Shown: positions 18,173 through 26,642 of the stretch, piece after piece
How positions within the stretch are numbered: the first letter of the stretch is position 1
Layout of the letters: the number at the start of each line of letters is the position of its first letter
Source: Propionibacteriales bacterium
GTDB taxonomy: Bacteria > Actinomycetota > Actinomycetes > Propionibacteriales > Nocardioidaceae
NCBI GenBank assembly: GCA_026392455.1
Contig: JAPLCB010000008.1
Span: 434,001 to 498,000 of the forward strand
Length of the DNA: 64,000 bases
Direction of reading: 5' to 3'
Notes under the pieces: model-generated
The model's database searches: none
Seen by the model: the letters and a program-made list of their open reading frames with translations, nothing else
What the model was told of the DNA's origin: nothing
Made by a program: the position numbers and the translations under genes

Positions 18173-21100
18173 GGTCCCTCCCCGTCGCCCCTGGCTCCGT
18201 CGAGCGCGGCTCCGTCGAGGATGGCGGAGAGCTCGCGGACGAGCGCTGCCGGCGGCTTCCAGGAGAAGACCCCGCACGGCACCCCGTCGACGACCGGCGT
18301 CTGCGGTCCGACCATCCCGCGCAGGTAGAGGTAGAGGACACCACCGAGGTGCTGGTCGGGGTCGTACCCGGGGAGCCGCCAGCGCAGGAAGCGGTGCAGC
18401 ACCACCGAGTAGAGCAGCGCCTGCAGCGGGTAGTGCGAGTGCAGCATCGCGTCAGCGACCTTGGCCGGGGTGTAGTCCAGGGCGGTCAGCGGCCGCCCGG
18501 GCTCGCCGAGGGTGTTGGTCTTGTAGTCGACGACGACGAACTTCTCGCCGCCGCCGATCCGCAGGACCACGTCGATCGAGCCGCTGAGGTAGCCGCGCAG
18601 CACCTGCTCACCGAGCACACTGCCGTCGAGCCGGTCGGCGTACGAGCGCATCGGGTCGCCGGCGGGCAGGTGCCGGCGCAGGGCGTCCGCGAACAGGCCG
18701 AGCGTGGTGGTCGAGCCGCCGCCGGCCAGGTCCCCGCCCCCCATCGGGAACTCGAAGTCGAGCTCGCGGAGCCGGTCGGGCAGACCGATCTGGGCCAGGG
18801 TCAGGTCGTTCGCCAGCGGTCCCAGCGGGGTGTGCTGCAGCGGCAGCATCGCCTCGGCGAGCTCCTCGGTCGTCGCCGGCACCGACCACCACCGACGCTC
18901 CTCCTCGATCCGGGCGAGCAGCTCGGCGCGGAGATCCGGGGCTTGCGGGTCAGCGTGCTCGAGCACGGCGTGCACCAACGACCCGAAGGTGGCACCGGCG
19001 ACGAGCCCGTCCATCGGTGAAAGCAGGGCGGGGTCTACGTCCTCGGGCGTGGGGAGCTCCGCTGCGACCAGCTCGTCGTCAGGCTCGTGCTCGTCGTCGG
19101 TGCCGCGGTTCTCCGGCTCGCTCTGCGTCGGCGGTCCGGCCGCCTCCTCCGCACGGATCAACCCGCTGTACGACGTCCGGCGCCACACGGTGTCGACCTC
19201 GCGGCCGAAGACGCGCGCGGAGAGGGCGAGCGCCGGCTCGGCGATCCGGACCGAGTCGGTGCCGATGGTGCTCGGCTCGAGCCGGAAGGCGCCGAGCCCG
19301 GCCCAGCGACCGAGCACCTCGTCGACCTCGTCGTCGGTCCCTCCGAACGCTGCCCGCTCGCGGACCACCGGCTCACCGGGGGCACGCGCGAAGAGCAGCC
19401 GGGTGAGCGCGCCGTTGGGGGCGTTGAAGGTGGGCGCCCACCAGGTGGTGACCTGGGAGCGTGCCCGGGTGAGGGCGACGTACGCGAGCCGGAGCTCCTC
19501 CTGGGCCTCCTCGCGACGTGCGGCCGCCTTGGCCGCCGGGGAGTCCGCGACGTCGAGGCAGCGCAGCCCGTCCTCGTGGTACGCGTGCACGGTCGGCCAG
19601 TCCTTCACCGCGCGGTCGAAGAGCTGCGGCAGGTAGACGACCGGGTACTCCAGGCCCTTGGAACCGTGGATGGTCACGAATTGGACCGCTTTGGCGTCGA
19701 CGTCGAGGCGGCGCCGGCGGGTGTCGTTGCGGTTGCCCTCCTCGATCGCTCCACGCAGCCAGACCACCAAGCCCGAGACGCCGAGACGCTGCTCGGCCCC
19801 GGCCCGGTGCAGCAGCTGGCCGATGTGGTTGAGGTCGGTGAGCTGCCGCTCACCGCTCTCGGTGGCCAGCACCCGCGCGGCCAGACCACCGGCGAGCGCG
19901 GCACTGTGCACGGCAGCGACCCCGCGCGAACGGAGCAGGTCGAGCCAGGAACGCACCCGCTCGGCGAGCTCGTCGGTGAGGTCGTCGCCGCCGGCGAGCA
20001 GGTCGTCGGGAGTCGTCGCGAAGAAGGGAGTGAGGGCCACCGCGCGGATCCGGCCCGGGAGCTGCGGCTTCTCCATCGCGGCCAGCAGCCGCATCCAGTG
20101 CCCGGCAGCGGGGCTCGTCATCACGCTCTCGGCCGCGTTGATCACCGAGGGGATGCCGCGCTTGGTCAGCTCGGCCTTGATCCGCGGGGCGTCGTCACGC
20201 ACCGAGTGCAGCAGCACCGCGATGTCACCCGGGTCGAGGGGTCGGGACGGCTCGCCGTACGGGAGGTTGGTCAGGACCGGAGCCTCCGCGAGCTGGCGGG
20301 CGATGTCGGCAGCGAGGTCGGCAGCGATGTGGTCGCGGACCTTGCCGATGTTGATGGTGCCGGACTTGGTCAGCGCGAAGCCGTCGCGGCGTACCTGGCG
20401 CAGGCGCACCCCGCCACCGACCGAGAGCGAGGAACCCTTCCGGTGGGCGCCGACCTCGTGCACGGTGATCCGCTCGTCGCCGAGCGCGGCGTGCCGGGTC
20501 AGCACCTGGAGTGCCTCGACGACCGCCTCGTCGGAACGGAAGTTGGTGTCCAGGGTCCGGGTCGGCCGGTCCGCCACCGCCTTCAGGTACGTCGGGGTGT
20601 CACCGCCGCGGAAGGCGTAGATCGCCTGCTTCGGGTCGCCGATCAGCACCAGCCGGACGCTCTCGGCGAAAGCACTCTCCAGCACCTTCCACTGCACCGG
20701 GTCGGTGTCCTGGAACTCGTCGACCAGGACGACCTTCCAGCGCGCCTGCATCCGCTCGGCGGCCGGCGATCCCTCAGGATGGGTCGCCGGGTCGACGGCG
20801 TCGGCGAGCCGGGAGAGCATGTCGTCGAAGGTGAAGATCCGCGACCGACGTTTGCGCAGGTCGATCTCCTCGCGGACGGCGGCGACGAAGTCGACCATCG
20901 CGGCCGCGGCCGGATCGGTGGAGTCGACCGGGCGCAGCGTGGCGTGCCGGTTGTCGACGGCGTGCCGGGCTGCGTTGCGCGCGGGGCGGTACTCGATCGG
21001 TGGGTCGACCGGCTGGTCGGCGAACCGGGCGAGGTACTGGTCGTCGACCACCTCGTCGCGCAGGTCGGCGATGTCCTCGCGCAGGGCCTCGCCCGAGTCG

Positions 21101-21555
21101 GAGTCGCCGGCGACCCCGAGCGAGCGCAGCACCGCGTTGCAGAACTCGTGGGTGGTCGCGATCGTGGCAGCGTCGAAGTCGGTCACCGCGTCGAGCAGCC
21201 GACGGCGGCGCTCGGCGACCACCGTGTCATCGAGCCCAGCGCCGTCCGGTCCCCGGGTGAGGACCGCGAGGTGCGGCGCGGCCGTCCGCGCGTGGTCCGG
21301 GTCCTCGAGCGCCTCCGCGGCCTCGACGAACGCCTTGCGCACCCGGTCGCGCAGCTCCTGGGTGGCCGCCCGGCTGAAGGTGATCACCAAGAGCTGGTCG
21401 AGGTCGGCGACACCCTCGGCGACGAACCGGGTCGCCAAGGCCGCGACGGTGTGCGTCTTGCCCGTCCCGGCGCTGGCCTCGAGCACGGTGGTGCCGGGCT
21501 CGGGCAGCGGTGTGGTGATGTCGAAGGCGGCGGGCTCCGGGGCAGAAGGCGTCAT
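18169..21555 (-). CDS. recB: exodeoxyribonuclease V subunit beta (RecB helicase-nuclease)
   Basis: 1128-residue UvrD-type 3'-5' helicase with a C-terminal nuclease. Walker A VLEASAGTGKTHTVAALATR (about residues 21-40), motif II VVLVDEFQDTDPVQW, motif III VLIGDPKQAIYAFRGGD, and helicase motifs FVTIHGSKGLEYPVVYLPQ and ELRLAYVALTRAR. The nuclease domain near the C-terminus has the catalytic KFVVVDYKTNTLG and the following QALLYSVVLHRFLRWR. The ATG at 21555 overlaps the last base of the recC stop (TGATG), so this start is preferred over one 11 codons upstream. Complete, no frameshift. Confidence 0.96.
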   Translation of the reverse strand: MTPSAPEPAAFDITTPLPEPGTTVLEASAGTGKTHTVAALATRFVAEGVADLDQLLVITFSRAATQELRDRVRKAFVEAAEALEDPDHARTAAPHLAVLTRGPDGAGLDDTVVAERRRRLLDAVTDFDAATIATTHEFCNAVLRSLGVAGDSDSGEALREDIADLRDEVVDDQYLARFADQPVDPPIEYRPARNAARHAVDNRHATLRPVDSTDPAAAAMVDFVAAVREEIDLRKRRSRIFTFDDMLSRLADAVDPATHPEGSPAAERMQARWKVVLVDEFQDTDPVQWKVLESAFAESVRLVLIGDPKQAIYAFRGGDTPTYLKAVADRPTRTLDTNFRSDEAVVEALQVLTRHAALGDERITVHEVGAHRKGSSLSVGGGVRLRQVRRDGFALTKSGTINIGKVRDHIAADLAADIARQLAEAPVLTNLPYGEPSRPLDPGDIAVLLHSVRDDAPRIKAELTKRGIPSVINAAESVMTSPAAGHWMRLLAAMEKPQLPGRIRAVALTPFFATTPDDLLAGGDDLTDELAERVRSWLDLLRSRGVAAVHSAALAGGLAARVLATESGERQLTDLNHIGQLLHRAGAEQRLGVSGLVVWLRGAIEEGNRNDTRRRRLDVDAKAVQFVTIHGSKGLEYPVVYLPQLFDRAVKDWPTVHAYHEDGLRCLDVADSPAAKAAARREEAQEELRLAYVALTRARSQVTTWWAPTFNAPNGALTRLLFARAPGEPVVRERAAFGGTDDEVDEVLGRWAGLGAFRLEPSTIGTDSVRIAEPALALSARVFGREVDTVWRRTSYSGLIRAEEAAGPPTQSEPENRGTDDEHEPDDELVAAELPTPEDVDPALLSPMDGLVAGATFGSLVHAVLEHADPQAPDLRAELLARIEEERRWWSVPATTEELAEAMLPLQHTPLGPLANDLTLAQIGLPDRLRELDFEFPMGGGDLAGGGSTTTLGLFADALRRHLPAGDPMRSYADRLDGSVLGEQVLRGYLSGSIDVVLRIGGGEKFVVVDYKTNTLGEPGRPLTALDYTPAKVADAMLHSHYPLQALLYSVVLHRFLRWRLPGYDPDQHLGGVLYLYLRGMVGPQTPVVDGVPCGVFSWKPPAALVRELSAILDGAALDGARGDGEGP

Positions 21556-24500
21556 CACTCCACCTCCGCCAGCAGTGCCGGCGACCACAGCCGGACGGCG
21601 ATCTCACCGAACAGGTGCTCGGCTCCCGGCTCGGTCGCGGCCTCCGCGGTGATGTCGGCCCACGAAGGGCGGGCACCCCACGCCGTCACCATCTCGATGC
21701 CCGCGTTGTCCTTGCGCCACTGGTCGCCCAGGTCGCGGTCGAGCATCCAGCGAGGCCGCGACGAGGTTGCCGTCCGGGCGTACAGCCGGGCGCACTCGGC
21801 GCCGAACGGGAGCACCCGGGAGAGCGCCAGGTCGTGCAGGGCCACCAGGTCGGTCAGCACCGTCGAGGGGTCGTCGACCACGCCGTAAGTGCCGCGAGCC
21901 GGAGCATCGCCCTCACCGCCGCGGCCGATCACCCGTGCGATCCACTCGCCCGGCGCCTGGGCACTCAGGGCGACCAGGCTGACCCAGGCCTCCAACCGCT
22001 GCCGGGCGCCGAGCCGCGAGAAGCCGACCCGGACCAGGCGGTTCTCGTGCAGACCGGTGACGGCGCCGACCAACCGGCGCCCGCCACCGAGGTCGACCTC
22101 GAGGTCGCGCGCCTTGGCCGGAGCGCCCTGGGTGGAGGCGGCGTACTGCTCGGTCAGCGGCCCGGCCGCGGCCACGATCTCGCCGGTACGACGCCAGCCG
22201 TAGCGGCCCGGAGGCATCGTGCCTCGGCGCCACTCGGCCTGCATGGCGTCGGCCGGGGTGCGGCCGGCGTTCAGCGCCGCGAGCATCCGGTCCCCGACCT
22301 GCCAGCGCGCGAGCCCGCCGAGCTCGACCGGCATCGAGTCGCTGATCTCGTCCTCCTCGCGGGGCAGCTCGATCTCGAGCCGGCGCCGCAGGAAGCCGGC
22401 GACCGGGTTCTGCAGGATGCTGACCAGGTCGGCGAGCTCGATGTCGGCGACCGGCGCCGGACCGGGACGGAGGTCGGCGAGCACCGTGACCGGGGTCCGT
22501 TCTCCGGCGGCCGCCTGCGCCGCTCGGGCCGCGTCGGGGTCGAAGGAGAACGGCGGCCGGTCGGTGACGGTGAGGTAGTCGGAGTGGAAAGCCTGCGACC
22601 GGTGCTCGGTGACGACGTCGTCACGCGGCGTGGTCCGCTCGACCACGTCGAGGAACTCGCGCAGCGGAACCGAGGGCGGCCGCTCCTGACCGGTCGACTC
22701 GCTGAAACCGGTGTAGGTGATCACCAGGTGGTCGGTCGCGGCCATCACCGCGTCGAGGAACAGCTGCCGGTCCTGGCTGCGCACGTCGCGCTCGCCGACC
22801 CGCGGCAGCCGGGACAGCACGTCGTCGCCGTCGAGCGAACCGCCGCGCGGGAACACGCCGTCGTCGAGGCCGAGCAGGCAGACGACACGGTGCGGCACCG
22901 AACGCATCGGGGTCATCGTGCAGACCGTCAGGGTGCCGGTCCGGAAGCTCGCGCGGGTCGGACGACCGGCCAGCTGCTGGTGCAGCATCGCCCGCACGTC
23001 GGGCAGTCGCAGGGTGAGGTCGTCACCGGCGGAGCGTCCCAGGACGGCCAGCTCACGACGCACCTGCGCCAGCTGCCACTCCTCGCCGTAGGGGACGTCG
23101 GCGATCTGCTCGACCCCGTCGCTGAGCAGGTCGAGCCAGTGGGCGACGCCGTGCGTTCCGTGCAGCTGGTCGGTGAGCGCCTCGAGCCGGTCGACGGCCT
23201 CGGCGAAGCGTCCGACCAGTCCGATGTCGGTGCTGGAGACGTCGTCCAGCGGCAGGGTCGGGCCGAGCCAGAGTCCTGAGTCGTCCGACAGCGCCACCCC
23301 GGCGAGCACCCGGTCCAGGCCGAACCGCCAGGTGTTCTGCGGGAAGGCCTCCAGGCCGTAGCGCTCGCGCCCGGACGCGTCCCAGGCCCAGCGCACTCCG
23401 GCAGCAGCGACCCACTCGGTCATCGTCTCGAGGTCGGCCTCGGTGAAGCCGAACCGCCGACGAACCGGGTCGGTCGCCAGCAGGTCGAGCACCCGGCTTG
23501 CCTCCGCCCGGCCGTCGGCCAGGTCGAGGAGCCCGGAGAGCACGGCCAGCAACGGGTTGGTCTGGGTGGGCGAGCGGTCGGCGAGCATCACCCGCAGCTG
23601 GTGGCCCGGGTGACTCCCGGCCACGGCGTCGCCGAGGCCGAAGGCGCCGCTGATCAACGGTGCGTACTCGTCGATGTCCGGGCACATCACCAGGACGTCG
23701 CGCGGCTCCAGGGTCGGGTCGTCGGCGAGCAACCCGAGGACGACCTCGCGGAGGACCTCGACCTGGCGCGACGGGCCGTGGCAGGCGTGCACCTGGACGG
23801 AGGAGTCGACCAGCGTGGTCGGCTCGGGGGGCCGGTTCGCCGCGATGTCGGCCTGGACCCGAGCGAGCACGGTGTCCCCTCGCGCCGGCGACGCCAGCGC
23901 GGGGGCCTCGACCGCTCCGACGGCGAGCAGGGTCGCCTGCCCCTCCCGGACGTCACGACCCATCGCGGCCAGCAACGGGTGCTCGACCTCGACGTGACTG
24001 CGGTCGTCCTTGCGCCAACCCGCGGAGGCCTTCCCCCGCAGGCTCTGCCACAGCACCTCGGAGGGGTGCGGGAGCCAGAGGTGGACGTCGCGGTGCTCGC
24101 CCAGAGCGGCGAGGAGCTCGGCCTCGGTCGGGTTGATCCGGGTGTGCCCGAAGAGCGAGAGCCGCTCGGGCAGGTCGACGACCAGCGAGCCGGCCCGCAG
24201 GGCCGCGACGGCCTGGGCGTGCCGCTGCCCCGGCGTCGGCAAGCCGATCCGGGCGACCGTACGGCGCCACAGCTCGGGCTGCCACGCGAGGTCGTCGGGA
24301 AGGTCGCGGCCGCCACCGTCGCCCCGGCCACCGCTCTCCCAGTCGGCGAGCATGGCGGGACGCTGGGCGGCGTAGGAGAGGAAGATCCGGGAGAGCCGGC
24401 GCGCCACGGCGAGACGTCGGCCTCGCCGCAGCTCCCCTTCCTCCCCCTCGATGCCGTGCCCGAGGTGGCGGGCGAGGACCTGCGCCCACGGCTCGTCGAC

Positions 24501-24815
24501 GCACTGGTCGATGGTCCGCAGCAACGGCCACATCACCGCGTCCGGCGACCACGGGTCCTCCTCGCGGGTGCCGAGGACCTCGGCGACCAACGAACCGGGC
24601 GAGCGGAAGTCGACGCCGGCGCAGACCCCGTCGCCGCGACCGGGTGCGTTGCCGAGCCGGTGCGAGAGCGTCTGGGAGAGCCAGCGCTCGATCCCCCGCG
24701 CAGGCACGATCACCAGCTCGGTGGCGAACGGGTCGGGCAGCGGCGTGCGCACGAGGTCGGCCAGACCCTCGGCCAGGAGGTCGGCCCGCTCGGCCCGGTG
24801 TACTAGGAACGCCAC
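21555..24815 (-). CDS. recC: exodeoxyribonuclease V subunit gamma (RecC)
   Basis: 1086-residue RecC, the catalytically dead helicase/nuclease-fold subunit that splits the strands and scans for Chi. It opens with GTG 24815 (AFLVHRAERADLLAEGLADL) and the characteristic ELVIVPARGIERWLSQTLSHRLG. Other family stretches: GVCAGVDFRSPGSLVAEVLG, LSLFGHTRINPTEAELL, VHACHGPSRQVEVLREVVLG, TLTVCTMTPMRSVPHRVVCLLGLDDGVFPR. First gene of the recCBD operon. The start has only a weak ribosome site, and the upstream 290 bases are occupied by a repeat array, so the promoter must lie in or beyond the repeats. Confidence 0.94.
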   Translation of the reverse strand: MAFLVHRAERADLLAEGLADLVRTPLPDPFATELVIVPARGIERWLSQTLSHRLGNAPGRGDGVCAGVDFRSPGSLVAEVLGTREEDPWSPDAVMWPLLRTIDQCVDEPWAQVLARHLGHGIEGEEGELRRGRRLAVARRLSRIFLSYAAQRPAMLADWESGGRGDGGGRDLPDDLAWQPELWRRTVARIGLPTPGQRHAQAVAALRAGSLVVDLPERLSLFGHTRINPTEAELLAALGEHRDVHLWLPHPSEVLWQSLRGKASAGWRKDDRSHVEVEHPLLAAMGRDVREGQATLLAVGAVEAPALASPARGDTVLARVQADIAANRPPEPTTLVDSSVQVHACHGPSRQVEVLREVVLGLLADDPTLEPRDVLVMCPDIDEYAPLISGAFGLGDAVAGSHPGHQLRVMLADRSPTQTNPLLAVLSGLLDLADGRAEASRVLDLLATDPVRRRFGFTEADLETMTEWVAAAGVRWAWDASGRERYGLEAFPQNTWRFGLDRVLAGVALSDDSGLWLGPTLPLDDVSSTDIGLVGRFAEAVDRLEALTDQLHGTHGVAHWLDLLSDGVEQIADVPYGEEWQLAQVRRELAVLGRSAGDDLTLRLPDVRAMLHQQLAGRPTRASFRTGTLTVCTMTPMRSVPHRVVCLLGLDDGVFPRGGSLDGDDVLSRLPRVGERDVRSQDRQLFLDAVMAATDHLVITYTGFSESTGQERPPSVPLREFLDVVERTTPRDDVVTEHRSQAFHSDYLTVTDRPPFSFDPDAARAAQAAAGERTPVTVLADLRPGPAPVADIELADLVSILQNPVAGFLRRRLEIELPREEDEISDSMPVELGGLARWQVGDRMLAALNAGRTPADAMQAEWRRGTMPPGRYGWRRTGEIVAAAGPLTEQYAASTQGAPAKARDLEVDLGGGRRLVGAVTGLHENRLVRVGFSRLGARQRLEAWVSLVALSAQAPGEWIARVIGRGGEGDAPARGTYGVVDDPSTVLTDLVALHDLALSRVLPFGAECARLYARTATSSRPRWMLDRDLGDQWRKDNAGIEMVTAWGARPSWADITAEAATEPGAEHLFGEIAVRLWSPALLAEVE

Positions 24816-24850
24816 TCGGGCAGCCTAGGGGGAAGGTGCGACAGACGCCT

Positions 24851-24968
24851 GTGCTGGTTGAGGTGCGCCACGGGCTTGTGCTGGTTGAGGTGCGCCACGG
24901 GCTTGTGGCGGTTGAGGTGCGCCACAGGCTTGTGGTGGTTGAGGTGCGAGCGCAGCGAGCCTCGAAAC
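24851..24968. repeat. 27-base tandem repeat array, GTTTCGAGG family (reverse orientation)
   Basis: Three consecutive 27-base units (24851, 24878, 24905), each GTGCTGGTTGAGGTGCGCCA plus CGGGCTT with small changes. A fourth partial unit then runs into GTGCGAGCGCAGCGAGCCTC and GAAACC. These are reverse-orientation copies of the CTCAACCAGCA end of the dispersed hairpin repeat, tandemly amplified. They sit upstream of recC. No spacers or cas genes, so this is not a CRISPR. Confidence 0.8.
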
Positions 24969-24996
24969 CTGGTGACGCTCTGCGCGGACCCTGCGA

Positions 24997-25116
24997 GGTT
25001 TCGAGGCCGGCGCCAGAGCGCCGACACCTCCACCAGCAGGAGCCGACTCAGGCAAAGGTTTCGAGGCCGGCGCCAGAGCGCCGGCACCTCCACCAGCAGG
25101 AACCGGCTCAGGCGAA
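24997..25116. repeat. 60-base direct duplication, GTTTCGAGG family
   Basis: Two 60-base units starting at 24997 and 25057, each GGTTTCGAGGCCGGCGCCAG, then an inverted GCGCCGGCACCTC arm, then CCACCAGCAGG and CTCAGGC. The second unit covers the stop codon of the stress-protein gene (25108-25110); the first unit is a degenerate copy that repeats the same gene end. Each can fold into a GC-rich hairpin and could terminate transcription. Confidence 0.85.
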
Positions 25117-25614
25117 GGGGTTGGGGGTGGCACCGGGCAGCTGCCGCAGCAGCTCCTGGGCCCGGCCCAACAGCTTGTGCTCGACCAGCACCTCGTACCG
25201 GGTCGCGACGACCGCCGTCACCGACGAGAAGTCCCGACGGCCCCGGGTGGCCAGGTAACCGAGCAGCGACCAGATCACCCCGAAGGCAGCACCCATCACC
25301 GCGGTCGCAGCGATCATCGCCAGGCCGTTCCCGTCCTCACCGAAGAAGGACAGGATCAGGCCGACGAAGAGCCCCAGCCAGAGGCCTGACACCGCGCCGA
25401 GGCCGGCCACACGGCCGTTGGTCAGCCGGCCGGTGATCCGCTCGATCTGCTTGAGGTCGGTGCCGACGATCATGCAGTTCTGCACCGGGAACTCCTGGTC
25501 GGAGAGGAAGTCCACCGACTTCTGCGCGTCGGCGTACTCGTCGTACACCGCCAGGGACTGGGGGAATTCCAGGCTCAGGGGCTTGGGGGAACGGATCTGC
25601 TGCGGGTTGGCCAT
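25108..25614 (-). CDS. general stress protein 17M-like (YflT domain) membrane protein
   Basis: 168 residues. The N-terminal half (SLAVYDEYADAQKSVDFLSDQEFPVQNCMIVGTDLKQIERITGRL) matches the YflT/GSP17M-like heat-induced stress domain, a small ferredoxin-like fold. It is followed by two membrane segments (GLWLGLFVGLILSFFG and GLAMIAATAVMGAAFGVIWSLL) and a short cytoplasmic tail ending NPFA. The family is common next to stress or transport genes in actinobacteria, but its biochemical role is unknown. The last codons and stop lie inside the repeat duplication. Start ATG 25614. Confidence 0.82.
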   Translation of the reverse strand: MANPQQIRSPKPLSLEFPQSLAVYDEYADAQKSVDFLSDQEFPVQNCMIVGTDLKQIERITGRLTNGRVAGLGAVSGLWLGLFVGLILSFFGEDGNGLAMIAATAVMGAAFGVIWSLLGYLATRGRRDFSSVTAVVATRYEVLVEHKLLGRAQELLRQLPGATPNPFA

Positions 25615-25638
25615 GGCTCCATTGTGCTCCGCGACTGG

Positions 25639-25995
25639 TCAGGAGCCGGCAGAGCCGCCGGCGACCTCGTAGCTCCACAGCTCGCTGGCCACGCTGACCG
25701 GTGCCTGACCCTCGCCGTGACCGTGGCCGTGCCCGTGACCGGTGCCACCCTCGGCCGCGGCCCCGCGGTGTCCCTCGGCGAAGGACGGCCCGTTCAGCCA
25801 CGCAGCGAAGGCGTCCTCGTCACGCCACCGGGTCAGTACCAACCACTGGGTGCGCTCGTCGGTCGGCTTGAGGAGCTCGAAGCCCTCGAACCCGTCCTGG
25901 CCGTCGACGGCACCGGCCCGCGCCGCGAAGCGACGGGCGAGCTCGTCCCCGCTGTCCGCGGGAACCGTGATGGCGTTGATCTTGATGATGCTCAT
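25639..25995 (-). CDS. mhuD: MhuD-like heme-degrading monooxygenase (IsdG/ABM fold) with His-Gly loop
   Basis: 118 residues from ATG 25995. It is colinear with mycobacterial MhuD: IIKINAITVPADSGDELARR, FEGFELLKPT, LVLTRWRDEDAFAAWLNGP. The MhuD heme-pocket residues Asn7 and Trp66 fall at the same positions. The axial His75 is probably His76 here, in AEGHRG. MhuD enzymes open heme to mycobilin-type products and release iron without CO. A His/Gly-rich run (TGHGHGHGHGEGQ, about residues 86-98) is inserted before the last strand. It is not a typical MhuD feature and could bind metal. It is upstream of the stress gene (24-base gap) and downstream of the FMN reductase gene; nearby flavin enzymes are plausible electron donors only by inference. 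Confidence 0.8.
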   Translation of the reverse strand: MSIIKINAITVPADSGDELARRFAARAGAVDGQDGFEGFELLKPTDERTQWLVLTRWRDEDAFAAWLNGPSFAEGHRGAAAEGGTGHGHGHGHGEGQAPVSVASELWSYEVAGGSAGS

Positions 25996-26030
25996 GGCCC
26001 CATCCTGGCAGCCTCCCCGGAGCCGAGGGG

Positions 26031-26642
26031 TCACTGCCCGTTGAGCAGGCTCTCGAAGTCGCCCATCGCAGCCAGGTCGCGGTCGAACTGGTCGAGCCTG
26101 ACCGTCTGCCGGGAGCCGGCAACCAGCGCCGCCAGCTCACCTGCAGCCCGGTCGATCCGGCGGCGCAGCTCACCACCGGCACCGCCGGCACCCCAGTCCG
26201 CACTGGCCGCGAACACCCCCGTCGGTACGACGACCGCGTGCAGGTAGCTGAAGAGCGGCCGAAGCGCGTGCTCGAGCACCAGGCTGTGCCGGGCGGTGCC
26301 GGCGGTCGCGGCGACCAGGACCGGGGTGCCGTCGAGCGCCCCGGTCTCCAGGACGTCGAAGAAGGTTTTGAACAGACCGCTGTACGACGCGCTGAAGACC
26401 GGGGTCACCGCGATCACGGCATCGGCGTCGGTGACCGTCTGCAGCGCCGCTGCCAGGTCACCGGTCGCGAACCCGGTGAGCAGGTGGTCGGTCAGCGCGT
26501 GCGCCAGCGGGCGGAGCTCGACGACCTCGACCCGGGCGTCCTGCCCGAGGGCCGCCACCGTGGCGGTGCTGAGCAGGTCGGCCAGCAACCGCGTCGAGGA
26601 CGGGTCGGAGAGCCCGGCGGTGACCACGGCAACGGTCCTCAT
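26031..26642 (-). CDS. NADPH-dependent FMN reductase, CE1759-type
   Basis: 203-residue flavodoxin-fold reductase: MRTVAVVTAGLSDPSSTRLL (flavin phosphate loop at residues 9-16), DAVIAVTPVFSASYSGLFKT, and VLVAATAGTARHSLVLEHAL. Its start overlaps the stop of the LLM monooxygenase gene by 4 bases, so the two are co-translated. This pairing corresponds to the conserved CE1759/CE1758 'LLM duo' of actinobacteria, where the reductase supplies FMNH2 to the monooxygenase. Longer frames on this strand extend into the monooxygenase and are not real. Confidence 0.88.
   Translation of the reverse strand: MRTVAVVTAGLSDPSSTRLLADLLSTATVAALGQDARVEVVELRPLAHALTDHLLTGFATGDLAAALQTVTDADAVIAVTPVFSASYSGLFKTFFDVLETGALDGTPVLVAATAGTARHSLVLEHALRPLFSYLHAVVVPTGVFAASADWGAGGAGGELRRRIDRAAGELAALVAGSRQTVRLDQFDRDLAAMGDFESLLNGQ

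Noticed and set aside
16364-24815. RecBCD cluster as a novel defence system
   Set aside because: All three subunits have complete standard motifs in the usual order. This is housekeeping repair.
24851-25116. Short direct repeats looking like a CRISPR array
   Set aside because: Units are contiguous with no unique spacers, and no cas genes are present. They match dispersed intergenic repeats elsewhere in the window.
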